64,000 nt of DNA, taken from contig NZ_JAFBFW010000005.1 in NCBI RefSeq assembly GCF_016909495.1, positions 310,001-374,000 on the forward strand. Direction: 5' to 3'. Under the pieces are notes generated by a model, which was not told the DNA's origin, made no database searches, and saw only the letters and a list, made by a program, of their open reading frames with translations. A program made the translations under genes and the position numbers. This document shows, in pieces, positions 49,408 to 58,247 of this stretch. This DNA comes from Pantoea coffeiphila. GTDB lineage: Bacteria > Pseudomonadota > Gammaproteobacteria > Enterobacterales > Enterobacteriaceae. Every line of letters begins with the position of its first letter. Positions within the stretch are counted from its first letter, which is position 1.

Positions 49408-50545
49408 TGACCAGACCCAGTTAACCCACGATGCCCGTCATGATAAAGGAGCCGTATCGCCGCCGATTTACCAGTCCTCGCTGTTCAGCTTCAGCGACTA
49501 CGACAGCATGATTGCCCGCTTCCGTGGCGACAGCGACCAGCCGCTCTATTCCCGCGTGGATAACCCGACGGTGAAAGAGCTGCAGGAAAAGGTGGCGAAG
49601 CTGGAGCAGGGGGAAGCCTGCCTGGCATTCAGCAGCGGCATGGCGGCGATCAGCAACGCCATTCTCAGCGTGGTATCGCCCGGTGACAAAGTGGTGTGTA
49701 TCAATCACGTCTACCCGGATACCTATCGTTTTCTGCGCGGCTTCTGCCAGCGCTTCCGTATTCGCAGCGAATTTGTCGACGGTGAGTCGCTCGAGTCGGT
49801 TAAAGCGGCGCTGTCCGGCGCGAAACTGCTGTATCTGGAAAGCCCGAGCAGCTGGGTGATGGGCGAGCAGGACCTGCGTTCGCTGGCCGAACTGGCGCAG
49901 TCGATGGGCGTCACCACCATTATCGACAACAGCTGGGCGTCTCCGCTGTATCAAAAACCGCTGACGCTGGGCATCGATATCGTGGTGCATTCCGCCTCGA
50001 AATATATCAGCGGCCACAGCGATGTGGTTGCCGGGCTGGTGATTGCCAGCCGCGAGCGCATTGCCGCTATCACCAGCGGGGTCAGCCCGTTCCTCGGCGG
50101 CAAGCTGTCGGCCAACGAAGCCTGGCTGCTGATCCGCGGCCTGCGTACGCTGCCGCTGCGTATGCGTCAGCATCAGGAGAGCGCATTGAGCATTGCCCGG
50201 CAGCTGCTGGCGCACCCGCAGGTCACCCGCGTTTATCACCCCGGTCTTGAACCGCTGCCTTCCTCCGCCCTCAGCGGCTACAGCGGGCTGTTTGCCTTCG
50301 AACTGGATGAGTCGGTGGATATTCCCCGCTTCTGTAATGCGCTTGGCCTGTTCCATATGGGCGTGAGCTGGGGCGGTTTTGAAAGCCTGGTGATGCCGGC
50401 GATTTCGGTGCTCAACCAGGCAGGAGAGTTTAATTCCGCTCGCGATTTTGGCGTATCGCCCCGCGTGGTGCGCGTCTCTATCGGTCTGGAAGAGACGGAA
50501 GAGTTGTGGCTCGACTTGCAGCAGGCGATTGCCGCCGCACGCTAA
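49388..50545 (+). CDS. PLP-dependent C-S lyase of the Cys/Met metabolism family (MetC-like)
   Basis: A 385-residue fold-type I PLP enzyme. Residues 54-60 read YSRVDNP, AFSSGMAAIS near 80 binds the cofactor phosphate, IIDNSWASPLYQ holds the aspartate (180), and VVHSASKYISGHSDVVAG holds the Schiff-base lysine (205). The KYISGHSD segment resembles cystathionine beta-lyase (MetC) more than gamma-synthase. The family cleaves or forms C-S bonds in cystathionine, cysteine and their S-conjugates. Because it overlaps a GntR regulator and precedes a CUT1 sugar-type ABC importer, its true substrate is probably the imported compound or a product of it. This is inference. Confidence 0.88.
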   Translation: MQPEKRSDQTQLTHDARHDKGAVSPPIYQSSLFSFSDYDSMIARFRGDSDQPLYSRVDNPTVKELQEKVAKLEQGEACLAFSSGMAAISNAILSVVSPGDKVVCINHVYPDTYRFLRGFCQRFRIRSEFVDGESLESVKAALSGAKLLYLESPSSWVMGEQDLRSLAELAQSMGVTTIIDNSWASPLYQKPLTLGIDIVVHSASKYISGHSDVVAGLVIASRERIAAITSGVSPFLGGKLSANEAWLLIRGLRTLPLRMRQHQESALSIARQLLAHPQVTRVYHPGLEPLPSSALSGYSGLFAFELDESVDIPRFCNALGLFHMGVSWGGFESLVMPAISVLNQAGEFNSARDFGVSPRVVRVSIGLEETEELWLDLQQAIAAAR

Positions 50546-50588
50546 ACCCCGCCCGGCGGGACATTTCATCTAACCAGAGGTCATCATC

Positions 50589-51872
50589 ATGCAACATCCT
50601 ATGCGCGCTTTGTTATGCCAGTGCGTGGTCGCCGCCCTGGGAATGGGTGCTGCGGTCTTAAGCCAGGCCGCCACCAAACTGACGCTGGTAGAGGTGATCA
50701 CCAGCCCGGCAAGGACCGCCGTTTTGCAGGAGATGCTGACGGATTACAAGAAACAGCATCCGGGAACGGAAATCGAGGTGATCTCGCTGCCGTGGGGCCA
50801 GGCGTTTGAAAAGCTGGGCACCATGCTGCAAAGCGGCCAGGTGCCGGACGTAGTGGAGATGCCGGATACCTGGCAGGGGCTGTATGCCAGCAACAACATG
50901 CTGGAAGACCTGGAGCCGCAGCTGAAAAGCTGGCCTGCCACGCCGCAGCTGACCGACAAGGCGCTGGCGATGGCGCGTGCCGCCAACGGTAAAGCGACGA
51001 TGATCCCTTACGGCTTCTATCTGCGCGCGATGTTCTGGAACAAGAAACTGTTCCAGCAGGCGGGCCTGAGCGAAGCGCCGAAAACCATGGATGAGTTTGT
51101 GGCCGATGCGAAGAAAATAAGCGCACTGGGCAACGGCATCAGCGGCTACTGCATGCGCGGCGGTGTGGGCGGCACCAACGCCTGGATGATGTTTATGGCG
51201 GCGATGAACGGCTCGCCGGACTTCTTCGATAAGCAGGGTAACAGCACGCTGACCCAGCCCGGAGCGCTGAAGGGGGCGCAGCTGCTGGTAGATATGTACC
51301 AGAGCGGCGGCGCACCGAAGGACAGCGTGAACTGGGGCTTTAACGAGATCGTTTCCGGCTTCTATTCCGGTAAATGCGCGATGCTCGATCAGGACCCGGA
51401 TGCGCTGATCGCCATCAAAAATAGCATGCCTGCCGAGGACTTTGCCGTAGCACCGATGCCGGTTGGCCCGTCGGGCAAAGCCTTCCCGACCATTGGCTAC
51501 ACAGGCTGGTCGGTGTTCAAACAGGCGAAGCAGAAGGATCAATCCTGGCAGCTGATTCAGTTCCTCAGCAGCGAGTCAAACAACCTCACCTGGTCGAAGT
51601 TCGTCGGTACGCTGCCGATCTACAAGGGGGCGGAAAACGATCCTTACTACCACTCACCGCAGTTTGCCGGCTGGTTTGCCGAGCTGAACAGCCCGAACTA
51701 TGTGCCGCTGACCATGCCGACGCATCTGAAAGGGTGGGGCTACTTTAACTCAGTGATTGTGAAGGAAAGCTCGCAGGAAACCCTGCTGGATCAGAACGAT
51801 ACGGAATCCATGGTCAAGGACTGGGCGAAATACCTGACGAAAGAGCAGAAGGCCTGGCTGGCCACGCAATAA
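50589..51872 (+). CDS. CUT1-type ABC transporter substrate-binding protein
   Basis: A 427-residue periplasmic binding protein of solute-binding family 1 (maltose-, trehalose- and glycerol-phosphate-binding relatives). The signal peptide ends near LSQAATKLTL. PYGFYLRAMFWNKKLFQQAG and FNEIVSGFYSGKCAMLDQDP are typical family segments, as is TIGYTGWSVFKQAKQKDQSW. It is preceded by a small GC hairpin (50548-50560) 28 bp upstream and followed by another at 51879-51896, the arrangement often seen around highly expressed binding-protein genes. The ligand is not identifiable by eye. Confidence 0.9.
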   Translation: MQHPMRALLCQCVVAALGMGAAVLSQAATKLTLVEVITSPARTAVLQEMLTDYKKQHPGTEIEVISLPWGQAFEKLGTMLQSGQVPDVVEMPDTWQGLYASNNMLEDLEPQLKSWPATPQLTDKALAMARAANGKATMIPYGFYLRAMFWNKKLFQQAGLSEAPKTMDEFVADAKKISALGNGISGYCMRGGVGGTNAWMMFMAAMNGSPDFFDKQGNSTLTQPGALKGAQLLVDMYQSGGAPKDSVNWGFNEIVSGFYSGKCAMLDQDPDALIAIKNSMPAEDFAVAPMPVGPSGKAFPTIGYTGWSVFKQAKQKDQSWQLIQFLSSESNNLTWSKFVGTLPIYKGAENDPYYHSPQFAGWFAELNSPNYVPLTMPTHLKGWGYFNSVIVKESSQETLLDQNDTESMVKDWAKYLTKEQKAWLATQ

Positions 51873-51878
51873 CAGTGA

Positions 51879-51896
51879 CTCCCGCTCAGGCGGGAG
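51879..51896 (+). other. Hairpin after the binding-protein gene
   Basis: CTCCCGC / GCGGGAG with loop TCAG, 6 bp past the stop and 18 bp before the permease start, followed by only a short T run (CCTTTAC). Such intercistronic hairpins usually protect the binding-protein mRNA and reduce expression of the permeases downstream. Confidence 0.65.
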
Positions 51897-51914
51897 CCTT
51901 TACGGAGACGCCCT

Positions 51915-52848
51915 ATGATGCTTGATACCCCCGCTGGCCGCGTCGCCAGCGCCCCGCGCTTTGCTCGCCTGCGCATGCTGGCCGAACCATGGCTTTATCT
52001 CACCCCGACGCTGGTGCTGATCGGGCTATTTATTTTTGTGCCGATGATGATCGGCATTTCCTACGCCTTCCAGAATATTCAGCTGCTGAATCCGATGGAC
52101 AGCGGCTGGGTTGGCCTGGATAACTTCCGTCAGATGTTTGACGATCGGCGCTTCTTTAAGGCGCTGGGCCATACCGTGAACTGGACGCTGACCTCGCTGG
52201 CGCTGCAGTTCGCGCTGGGCCTGGGGCTGGCGCTGCTGCTGAACCGCGAGTTCCCTCTGCGGCGCTGGGCGCAGGCGCTGGTGTTTCTGCCGTGGGCGGT
52301 ACCGGCATTTTTATCCGGCCTGACCTGGTCGTGGCTGCTTAACCCGGTAATCGGTATTTTGCCGCACTGGCTGGTGGATCTGCACGTGCTCAGCGAGCCG
52401 TACAATATCCTCTCCGATCCGCAGCTGGCGCTGTACGGACCGGTGATCGCCAACGTCTGGTTTGGCATTCCTTTTTTTGCCATCACCCTGCTTGCTGCCT
52501 TGCAGTCTATCCCGAAGGATCTCTATGAAGCCGCGTCGATGGACGGTGCCAGCGGCTGGCAGCAGCTGGCAGCAGTTTAAGCGCGTTACGCTGCCGTTCC
52601 TGGCTCCGATGATCGCGATTACCGTCATGCTGCGAACCATCTGGATCGCCAACTTTGCCGATCTGATCGTGGTGATGACCGACGGCGGCCCCGCAGGTTC
52701 CACCTCGATCCTCTCCAGCTACATCTTTACCACCGCCTACCGCAAGCTGGACTTCGGCTATGCCTCGGCGATGGCGGTATTCCTGCTGGTGCTGATGACC
52801 TGCTACGCGCTGGTGCTGCTGCGCATTCGCCAGCGTCTGTTGAAATAA
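51915..52848 (+). pseudogene. CUT1 ABC permease (MalF/UgpA type), frameshifted by a 10-bp duplication
   Basis: The first frame (51915-52580) encodes 221 residues of a normal MalF-like permease: WLYLTPTLVLIGLFIFVPMM, VGLDNFRQMFDDRRF, LVFLPWAVPAFLSGLTWSWL, up to the EAA motif DLYEAASMDGASGWQQ. It then reads into LAAV and stops. The remainder (FKRVTLPFLAPMIAITVMLR to RIRQRLLK) continues in another frame to 52848. CTGGCAGCAG is present twice in tandem at 52556-52575; removing one copy restores a single frame of 307 residues. The second half of the EAA loop, which contacts the ATPase, is lost, so the importer should be inactive unless the duplication reverts or is a sequencing artefact. Confidence 0.92.
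52556..52575 (+). repeat. 10-bp tandem duplication that breaks the permease
   Basis: CTGGCAGCAG occurs twice back to back (52556-52565 and 52566-52575). Ten is not a multiple of three, so it shifts the frame. The sequence itself contains CAGCAG, which favours slippage. Confidence 0.95.
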
Positions 52849-52858
52849 GGAGGCGACG

Positions 52859-53686
52859 ATGAGTGCTCTGCTACGTTTGATTGGCCATCGTGCCGGTATC
52901 CTGTGTTATCTGTTATTTGCGCTGTTCCCGCTGTACTGGGTGATCAAAATTTCGCTGACCCCGGACGCGCTGCTGTTCAGCGAGGGCGTCCGGCTGTGGC
53001 CGGCGTCGCTGACCCTCGACCACTTCCGCCGGGTGCTGGTGGAGAGTGACTTCCCGACCTTCTTCACCAACAGTCTGATTGTTTCGTTCGGTACCGCCGC
53101 GCTGTCCACGGTGGTAGCGGCTGCGGCGGGCTATGCGTTTTCCCGCTTTGGCTTTCGCGGCAAAACGGTGATGGCTGCGGCGCTGCTGTTTACCCAGATG
53201 TTCCCACTGGTGATGATCCTGGCACCGATTTATAAGGTGATGGCGCCGCTGGGGCTGACCAATAGCCTGCTGGGGTTGATCCTGGTTTACAGCGCGTTCA
53301 ACGTGCCGTTTGCCACGTTTCTGATGCAGTCGTTTTTTGATGCGATCCCGAAAGATCTGGAAGAGTCCGCGATGCTGGAAGGCTGCACCCGCTTCCAGGC
53401 GCTGTATCGTGTGCTGATGCCGCTGACCCTGCCGGGGATGGCCGCTACGCTGGGGTTTGTCTTTACCGCAGCCTGGAGCGAACTGCTCTTCTCGCTGATG
53501 CTGATTAATAAAAACGAAGTGATGACCTTCCCGGTCGGGCTGCTGAGCTTCGTGTCTAAATTCGCCGTTTCCTGGGGAGATATGATGGCCGCCGCGGTGC
53601 TGGCGCTGATCCCCGCCTGTCTGTTTTTCGCCTTCATTCAGCGCTACCTGATCCAGGGGCTGACGGCTGGCGCGGTAAAAGGATAA
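52859..53686 (+). CDS. CUT1 ABC transporter permease (MalG/UgpE type)
   Basis: The second inner-membrane permease subunit, 275 residues, about six membrane segments. The EAA loop that docks on the ATPase reads PKDLEESAMLEGCTRFQALY, then LPLTLPGM-type residues (VLMPLTLPGMAATLGFVFTA). It begins 10 bp after the restored end of the first permease, with AAGGAGGCG as a strong ribosome-binding site. It is intact, unlike its partner. Confidence 0.92.
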   Translation: MSALLRLIGHRAGILCYLLFALFPLYWVIKISLTPDALLFSEGVRLWPASLTLDHFRRVLVESDFPTFFTNSLIVSFGTAALSTVVAAAAGYAFSRFGFRGKTVMAAALLFTQMFPLVMILAPIYKVMAPLGLTNSLLGLILVYSAFNVPFATFLMQSFFDAIPKDLEESAMLEGCTRFQALYRVLMPLTLPGMAATLGFVFTAAWSELLFSLMLINKNEVMTFPVGLLSFVSKFAVSWGDMMAAAVLALIPACLFFAFIQRYLIQGLTAGAVKG

Positions 53687-53691
53687 TCGTT

Positions 53692-54768
53692 ATGGCTCAA
53701 ATTTCTCTGTCTCAAATCCAGAAGCGCTACGGCAACGTTGAGGTGCTGCGCAATATCGATCTGACCATCGCCGACGGCGAGTTTGTGGTGCTGGTAGGGC
53801 CGTCGGGCTGCGGTAAATCCACCCTGTTGCGCACTATCGCCGGACTGGAGCTGGCCAGCAGCGGGGATATCCGCATCGGCAGCCGCCTGATGAATCAGGT
53901 TGCGCCAAAGGATCGCGATATCTCTATGGTATTTCAGAGCTATGCGCTCTATCCGCACCTGACCGTGGCGCGCAACATGGGCTTCAGCCTGGAAGTGCAA
54001 AAGCGCCCGAAGGCGGAAATTGATGCGGCAGTGCAGCGCGCGGCAGAGATCCTCAGCCTGACGCACCTGCTGGATCGACGGCCAAAAGAGCTGTCCGGCG
54101 GCCAGCGCCAGCGCGTGGCGATGGGACGGGCGATTGTGCGCCAGCCGCAGGTGTTTCTGTTTGATGAGCCGCTCTCTAACCTTGATGCCCAGCTTCGCGG
54201 CCAGATGCGGGTGGAGATAAAAAAACTGCATCAGCAGCTGAGTAATACCATCGTTTACGTCACCCACGATCAGGTGGAGGCGATGACGCTGGCCGATCGC
54301 ATCGTGGTGCTGAATCACGGGGTGATTCAGCAGGTGGGAACGCCGCTGGAGCTGTACGACACGCCGGCGAATAAATTTGTCGCCAGCTTTATCGGTTCCC
54401 CGCCGATGAACTTTATTAACGGGCGGGTGCAACGAGGCGATCGCGGCGCGTGCGTGGAAGTTAATAACCGACTGGTGCTGCCGCTGGGAGAACGCGATGG
54501 CATCGCGGCAGGTAAAGAGGTGATTTACGGTATTCGCCCGGAAAATATTACGCTGTGCGATCTGGCCGACGAGGGCGTGCTGCCGCTACAGGTGTCGCTG
54601 GTGGAGCCGACCGGTCTGTCCGAACTGATTCACGGTACGCTGCACGGCATTCCGGTGATGATTTACAGCACGCTGCGCTCGGGCGCACAGGCCGGGGACA
54701 CCATCGGTATCGCGCTGGATGTGACCAGAGTGCAGCTGTTTGATGCGGACAGCCAGATCCGCCTGTAA
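53692..54768 (+). CDS. CUT1 ABC transporter ATP-binding protein (MalK/UgpC/MsmX type)
   Basis: A 358-residue ATPase. Walker A is GPSGCGKSTLLRTIAGLE near residue 38, the Q-loop follows in MVFQSYALYPHLTV, the ABC signature is LSGGQRQRVAMGRAI, Walker B is VFLFDEPLSNLDAQ, and the H-loop is YVTHDQVEAMTLADR. The C-terminal regulatory TOBE/OB region (from about 240) contains YGIRPENITLCD. It starts 5 bp after the second permease and closes the operon. Such ATPases are sometimes shared between importers, so it could serve elsewhere even if the first permease is dead. Confidence 0.93.
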   Translation: MAQISLSQIQKRYGNVEVLRNIDLTIADGEFVVLVGPSGCGKSTLLRTIAGLELASSGDIRIGSRLMNQVAPKDRDISMVFQSYALYPHLTVARNMGFSLEVQKRPKAEIDAAVQRAAEILSLTHLLDRRPKELSGGQRQRVAMGRAIVRQPQVFLFDEPLSNLDAQLRGQMRVEIKKLHQQLSNTIVYVTHDQVEAMTLADRIVVLNHGVIQQVGTPLELYDTPANKFVASFIGSPPMNFINGRVQRGDRGACVEVNNRLVLPLGERDGIAAGKEVIYGIRPENITLCDLADEGVLPLQVSLVEPTGLSELIHGTLHGIPVMIYSTLRSGAQAGDTIGIALDVTRVQLFDADSQIRL

Positions 54769-54771
54769 CGG

Positions 54772-55401
54772 TCAGGAAAGTGCGACCTTGATGCCCAGCG
54801 CGATAAGCACGCCGCCCAGCAGCTTATCAACAATGCGCTGGGCTTTAGCCAGCCCGCGACGTACCGGGGCGCTCTGGATCAGCACCACCAGCAGCGGCCA
54901 CCACAGTGCTGACAGGCCGAGAATAATACCGGCATACAGCAGCTTTTCACTGATGTCGGAGTTCACGCTCAGCACCTGGGTAAAGATCGACAGGAAGAAC
55001 AGTGTGGCCTTGGGGTTCAGCAGATTGCACAGATAGCCCTGCAGGAACGCTTTCTTCAGCGAGGTCTGTTCCGGGGCAACCTGGCTGAGATCCATTTTGC
55101 TGCCGCCGCGAGAAATCAGTGCCTGAATGCCGATGTAAATCAGATAGCCCGCACCGGCATATTTCAGCAGCATAAATAGCCACGGCGTGGTGGTGATCAC
55201 CACCGCCAGTCCGGCGACGCAGTAGGCCATATGGGTGGCGACGGCGCAGTTAACGCCGAGCGCACTCATCAGCGCCGCGCTGCGGCGATAGCGAGCGGCG
55301 TTCTTGATAATCAGGAAAAAATCGGGTCCGGGAGAGAGCATTCCCAGTGCCGCAATGGTCGCGACAAATAAACTGGTTTCTAACATGATGGTGGTCTGCA
55401 T
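54772..55401 (-). CDS. LysE/RhtB-family amino-acid exporter
   Basis: A 209-residue inner-membrane protein with about six hydrophobic segments. The family hallmark near the N-terminus, ATIAALGMLSPGPDFFLIIKNA, is clear, as is GYLCNLLNPKATLFFLSIF. Relatives export homoserine, threonine, leucine or cysteine-pathway amino acids. It converges on the ABC operon with only 3 bp between stops. An in-frame ATG five codons on is an alternative start. The substrate is unknown; its place beside an amino-acid lyase operon may be coincidental. Confidence 0.85.
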   Translation of the reverse strand: MQTTIMLETSLFVATIAALGMLSPGPDFFLIIKNAARYRRSAALMSALGVNCAVATHMAYCVAGLAVVITTTPWLFMLLKYAGAGYLIYIGIQALISRGGSKMDLSQVAPEQTSLKKAFLQGYLCNLLNPKATLFFLSIFTQVLSVNSDISEKLLYAGIILGLSALWWPLLVVLIQSAPVRRGLAKAQRIVDKLLGGVLIALGIKVALS

Positions 55402-55575
55402 CTTAACGAAAGTGGAATTTTAGCACGCTTCGGAGGAATTTTATGGCGAAAATGGCGGGGATAGTGACGCAACCGATAACCTGATAAACCTTTACTGAAT
55501 AAGCTACGCTTTGCTATCGACGAAACTTTCGCCTTTCCGTATGATGGCGCCAATTTTACCCCTGTTGAGTTTTAT

Positions 55576-56058
55576 ATGATGATTAGCCTGATTGCGGCCC
55601 TGGCGGCCGATCGTGTAATTGGGATGGAAAATGCCATGCCGTGGCATCTGCCAGCGGATCTGGCCTGGTTTAAGCGCCACACCCTGAACAAGCCGGTGGT
55701 AATGGGGCGTCGCACCTGGGAATCCATTGGTCGCCCGCTACCGGGACGCCTGAATATCGTGATTAGCAGTAAAAAAGGCGATGCGGAAGGGGTGACCTGG
55801 GTGACCTCTATCGAAGACGCGCTGAAAGCCGCTGGTGATGTTGAAGAACTGATGGTGATTGGCGGTGGTCGTATTTACGAGCAGCTGCTGCCGCGTGCCG
55901 ATCGCCTGTATCTGACCCACATTGATGCGGAAGTGGAAGGGGATACCCATTTCCCTGACTATGAGCCGGACGAGTGGCAGTCAACCTTCAGCGAGTTCCA
56001 CGATGCCGACGACAAAAACTCCCACAGCTTCTGCTTTGAGATTTTGGACCGTCGTTAA
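55576..56058 (+). CDS. folA: Dihydrofolate reductase
   Basis: Reduces dihydrofolate to tetrahydrofolate with NADPH; target of trimethoprim. The product is 160 residues from ATG 55576, or 159 from the next codon (ATG 55579), which is the residue aligned with the E. coli start. [22 protein letters not shown], with [10 protein letters not shown] holding the catalytic aspartate near 27, [15 protein letters not shown] and [13 protein letters not shown] are all conserved. Nothing in the visible active-site residues suggests a trimethoprim-resistant type. Confidence 0.97.
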   Translation: MMISLIAALAADRVIGMENAMPWHLPADLAWFKRHTLNKPVVMGRRTWESIGRPLPGRLNIVISSKKGDAEGVTWVTSIEDALKAAGDVEELMVIGGGRIYEQLLPRADRLYLTHIDAEVEGDTHFPDYEPDEWQSTFSEFHDADDKNSHSFCFEILDRR

Positions 56059-56084
56059 CGATCGTCGTTAATCGTGAGAAGTTA

Positions 56085-56114
56085 AAAAGGGCGGACAATG
56101 CTGTCCGCCCTTTT
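56085..56114. terminator. Bidirectional terminator between folA and apaH
   Basis: AAAAGGGCGGACA (56085-56097) / TGTCCGCCCTTTT (56102-56114), perfect 13-bp stem with loop ATGC, A and T runs on the two sides. It serves the convergent genes folA and apaH. Confidence 0.93.
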
Positions 56115-56134
56115 GCTTTAAACAAGGTCCGTAC

Positions 56135-56962
56135 TTACAGGATTTCACTTTCGCGGCTGGAAACCTGGGTAAATACCCGCTTATCTTCCCAGCGCAGCAT
56201 GGTCAGCGTGCCGCCCCAGCAGCAGCCCGTGTCCAGGCCAATAATTCCTTCCGGAGTCCCTTTACCTTCCAGCGACGCCCAGTGGCCGAATGCGATGGTG
56301 TATTCACGCGAGACCGGGCCCGGAATGTTGAACCACGGTTTTAACGGTGGCGGGGCGCTTTCCGGCGATTCTTTACTGATCATATCCAGTTGACCGTTGG
56401 GGAAGCAGAAGCGCATCCGCGTCAGGGCGTTGCTGCTGAACCGCAACCGTGCCAGGCCACTCAGCTCCGGCGACCAGTTGTTGGGCATATCGCCGTACAT
56501 CGCATCAAGGAACAAAGGGTAGGTATCGCTGCTCAGCACCGATTCCACCTCTCGGGCGCACATTTTCGCGGTTTCAATATCCCACTGCGGTGTGATGCCA
56601 GCATGCGCCATGACCAGCTTTTTCTCTTCATCGACCTGCAGCAGCGGCTGGCGACGCAGCCAGTTGATCAGCTCATCGGCATCGTCTGCCTGGAGCAGGG
56701 GCGAAATGCGATCCTTGGGCTTATTGCGGCTGATGCCGGCATACACCGCCAGCAGGTGCAAATCGTGGTTGCCCAGCACCAGTCTGACGCAGTCTCCCAG
56801 CGAACGCACAAAACGCAGTACTTCCAGTGAGTCCGGACCGCGCGCAACCAAATCACCGGTCAGCCATAGCTGGTCCTGATGCGGATCGAAGGCAACCTGA
56901 CCCAGCAACGACCGCAGCTCGTCATAGCAGCCGTGAACATCCCCGATTAGATAAGTACTCAT
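56135..56962 (-). CDS. apaH: Diadenosine tetraphosphatase ApaH
   Basis: Hydrolyses Ap4A symmetrically to two ADP; also removes Np4 caps from RNA in E. coli. The 275-residue product is a metallophosphatase: [20 protein letters not shown] (GDxHG), [14 protein letters not shown] (GDxxxRG) and [13 protein letters not shown] (GNHE/D) lie in order in the first 75 residues. It is the last gene of lptD-surA-pdxA-rsmA-apaG-apaH, as in E. coli. Confidence 0.97.
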   Translation of the reverse strand: MSTYLIGDVHGCYDELRSLLGQVAFDPHQDQLWLTGDLVARGPDSLEVLRFVRSLGDCVRLVLGNHDLHLLAVYAGISRNKPKDRISPLLQADDADELINWLRRQPLLQVDEEKKLVMAHAGITPQWDIETAKMCAREVESVLSSDTYPLFLDAMYGDMPNNWSPELSGLARLRFSSNALTRMRFCFPNGQLDMISKESPESAPPPLKPWFNIPGPVSREYTIAFGHWASLEGKGTPEGIIGLDTGCCWGGTLTMLRWEDKRVFTQVSSRESEIL

Positions 56963-57045
56963 GCATCTGTCCTGAAAATATGAAAGCAGCCCTGGCGATC
57001 CCCGGCGATAAGCAGGGTAGTAGAGGCTGAAGGGAAAAGAGCGGA

Positions 57046-57423
57046 TTAATGAATATGACTGGCGATGGCCAGACGAAATACCGGGATATCCACCAGTAGT
57101 TTTTCGCCTTCGCTGTCCACCATCTGATAGTGGCCCTGCATGGTGCCCATTGGCGTTTCCAGCACGGCACCGCTGGTGTACTGGTATTCGCCGCCGGGTT
57201 CAATATGCGGCTGTTCACCGATAACGCCTTCGCCCTGAACTTCGGTTTCACGACCGTTACCGTTGGTGATCAGCCAGTAGCGGCCAAGAAGCTGAACGGA
57301 AACACGCCCCAGATTGCGGATGGTGATGGTGTAGGCAAAAACATAGCGATCTTCATCAGGTGCGGACTGCGACTCGATATAGACACTCTGTACCTGTACA
57401 CAAACACGGGGCGTATCGTTCAT
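57046..57423 (-). CDS. apaG: ApaG domain protein
   Basis: A 125-residue protein, same length as in E. coli, with the fibronectin-III-like ApaG fold: [40 protein letters not shown] and [17 protein letters not shown]. Biochemical function in bacteria is not established. It starts 2 bp after the rsmA stop and lies 83 bp upstream of apaH. Confidence 0.96.
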   Translation of the reverse strand: MNDTPRVCVQVQSVYIESQSAPDEDRYVFAYTITIRNLGRVSVQLLGRYWLITNGNGRETEVQGEGVIGEQPHIEPGGEYQYTSGAVLETPMGTMQGHYQMVDSEGEKLLVDIPVFRLAIASHIH

Positions 57424-57425
57424 AT

Positions 57426-58247
57426 TCAGCTCTCCTGCGGCTGTGGATTCGCAGATAACCAGTTAGCCAGCTGGCAGTACTGCGCCACCGTAATGTTCTC
57501 GGCGCGCAGGGTGGGATCGATATTCATCTCTTCCAGCGCTTCCAGCGTGAACAGATGGCCCAGGCTGTTGCGCAGCGTTTTACGGCGTTTACCGAAGGCT
57601 TCTGTCGTGATGCGGCTCAGCACTCGAACGCTTTCTACCGGGTTAGGCAGCGTGGCGTAAGGCACCAGACGCACCACGGCGGAATCAACTTTCGGTGCAG
57701 GGGTGAAGGACTCCGGCGGGACTTCCAGCACCGGGATCACCTGGCAGTAGTACTGCGCCATTACCGTCAGACGACCATACGCCTTACTACCCGGACCGGC
57801 AACCAGACGATTCACCACTTCCTTTTGCAGCATGAAGTGCATGTCGCGAATCGAACCGACGTAGCTGAACAGGTGGAACATCAGCGGCGTGGAAATATTA
57901 TACGGCAGGTTGCCGAACACGCGCAGCGGCTGGCCTTTTTCTGCGGCGAGCGCCGCAAAATCAAAGGTCATCGCATCCTGCTGGAAGATCGTCAGTTTCG
58001 GGCCAAGGAACGGATGGGTTTGCAGGCGCGCAGCCAGATCGCGGTCAAGCTCTACCACGGTCATTTCGTCAATGCGCTCGCCAACCGGCTCGGTCAGTGC
58101 GCCAAGGCCGGGGCCGATTTCGACAATCGCCTCGCCGCGCTGGGGGTGGATAGCGTTGACAATACTGTCGATAATATACTGATCGTTAAGGAAGTTCTGG
58201 CCAAAACGTTTGCGGGCAAAATGGCCCTGATGGACGCGACTATTCAT
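57426..58247 (-). CDS. rsmA: 16S rRNA dimethyladenosine transferase RsmA (KsgA)
   Basis: Methylates A1518 and A1519 of 16S rRNA; its loss gives kasugamycin resistance. The 273-residue product has [19 protein letters not shown] at the N-terminus, the SAM-binding motif [14 protein letters not shown], and the catalytic NLPY motif in [17 protein letters not shown]. The start overlaps pdxA by 8 bp. Confidence 0.98.
   Translation of the reverse strand: MNSRVHQGHFARKRFGQNFLNDQYIIDSIVNAIHPQRGEAIVEIGPGLGALTEPVGERIDEMTVVELDRDLAARLQTHPFLGPKLTIFQQDAMTFDFAALAAEKGQPLRVFGNLPYNISTPLMFHLFSYVGSIRDMHFMLQKEVVNRLVAGPGSKAYGRLTVMAQYYCQVIPVLEVPPESFTPAPKVDSAVVRLVPYATLPNPVESVRVLSRITTEAFGKRRKTLRNSLGHLFTLEALEEMNIDPTLRAENITVAQYCQLANWLSANPQPQES

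Noticed and set aside
49421..50569. A 382-codon minus-strand ORF opposite the PLP lyase
   Set aside because: Antisense shadow; the plus-strand frame has all the PLP-enzyme motifs.
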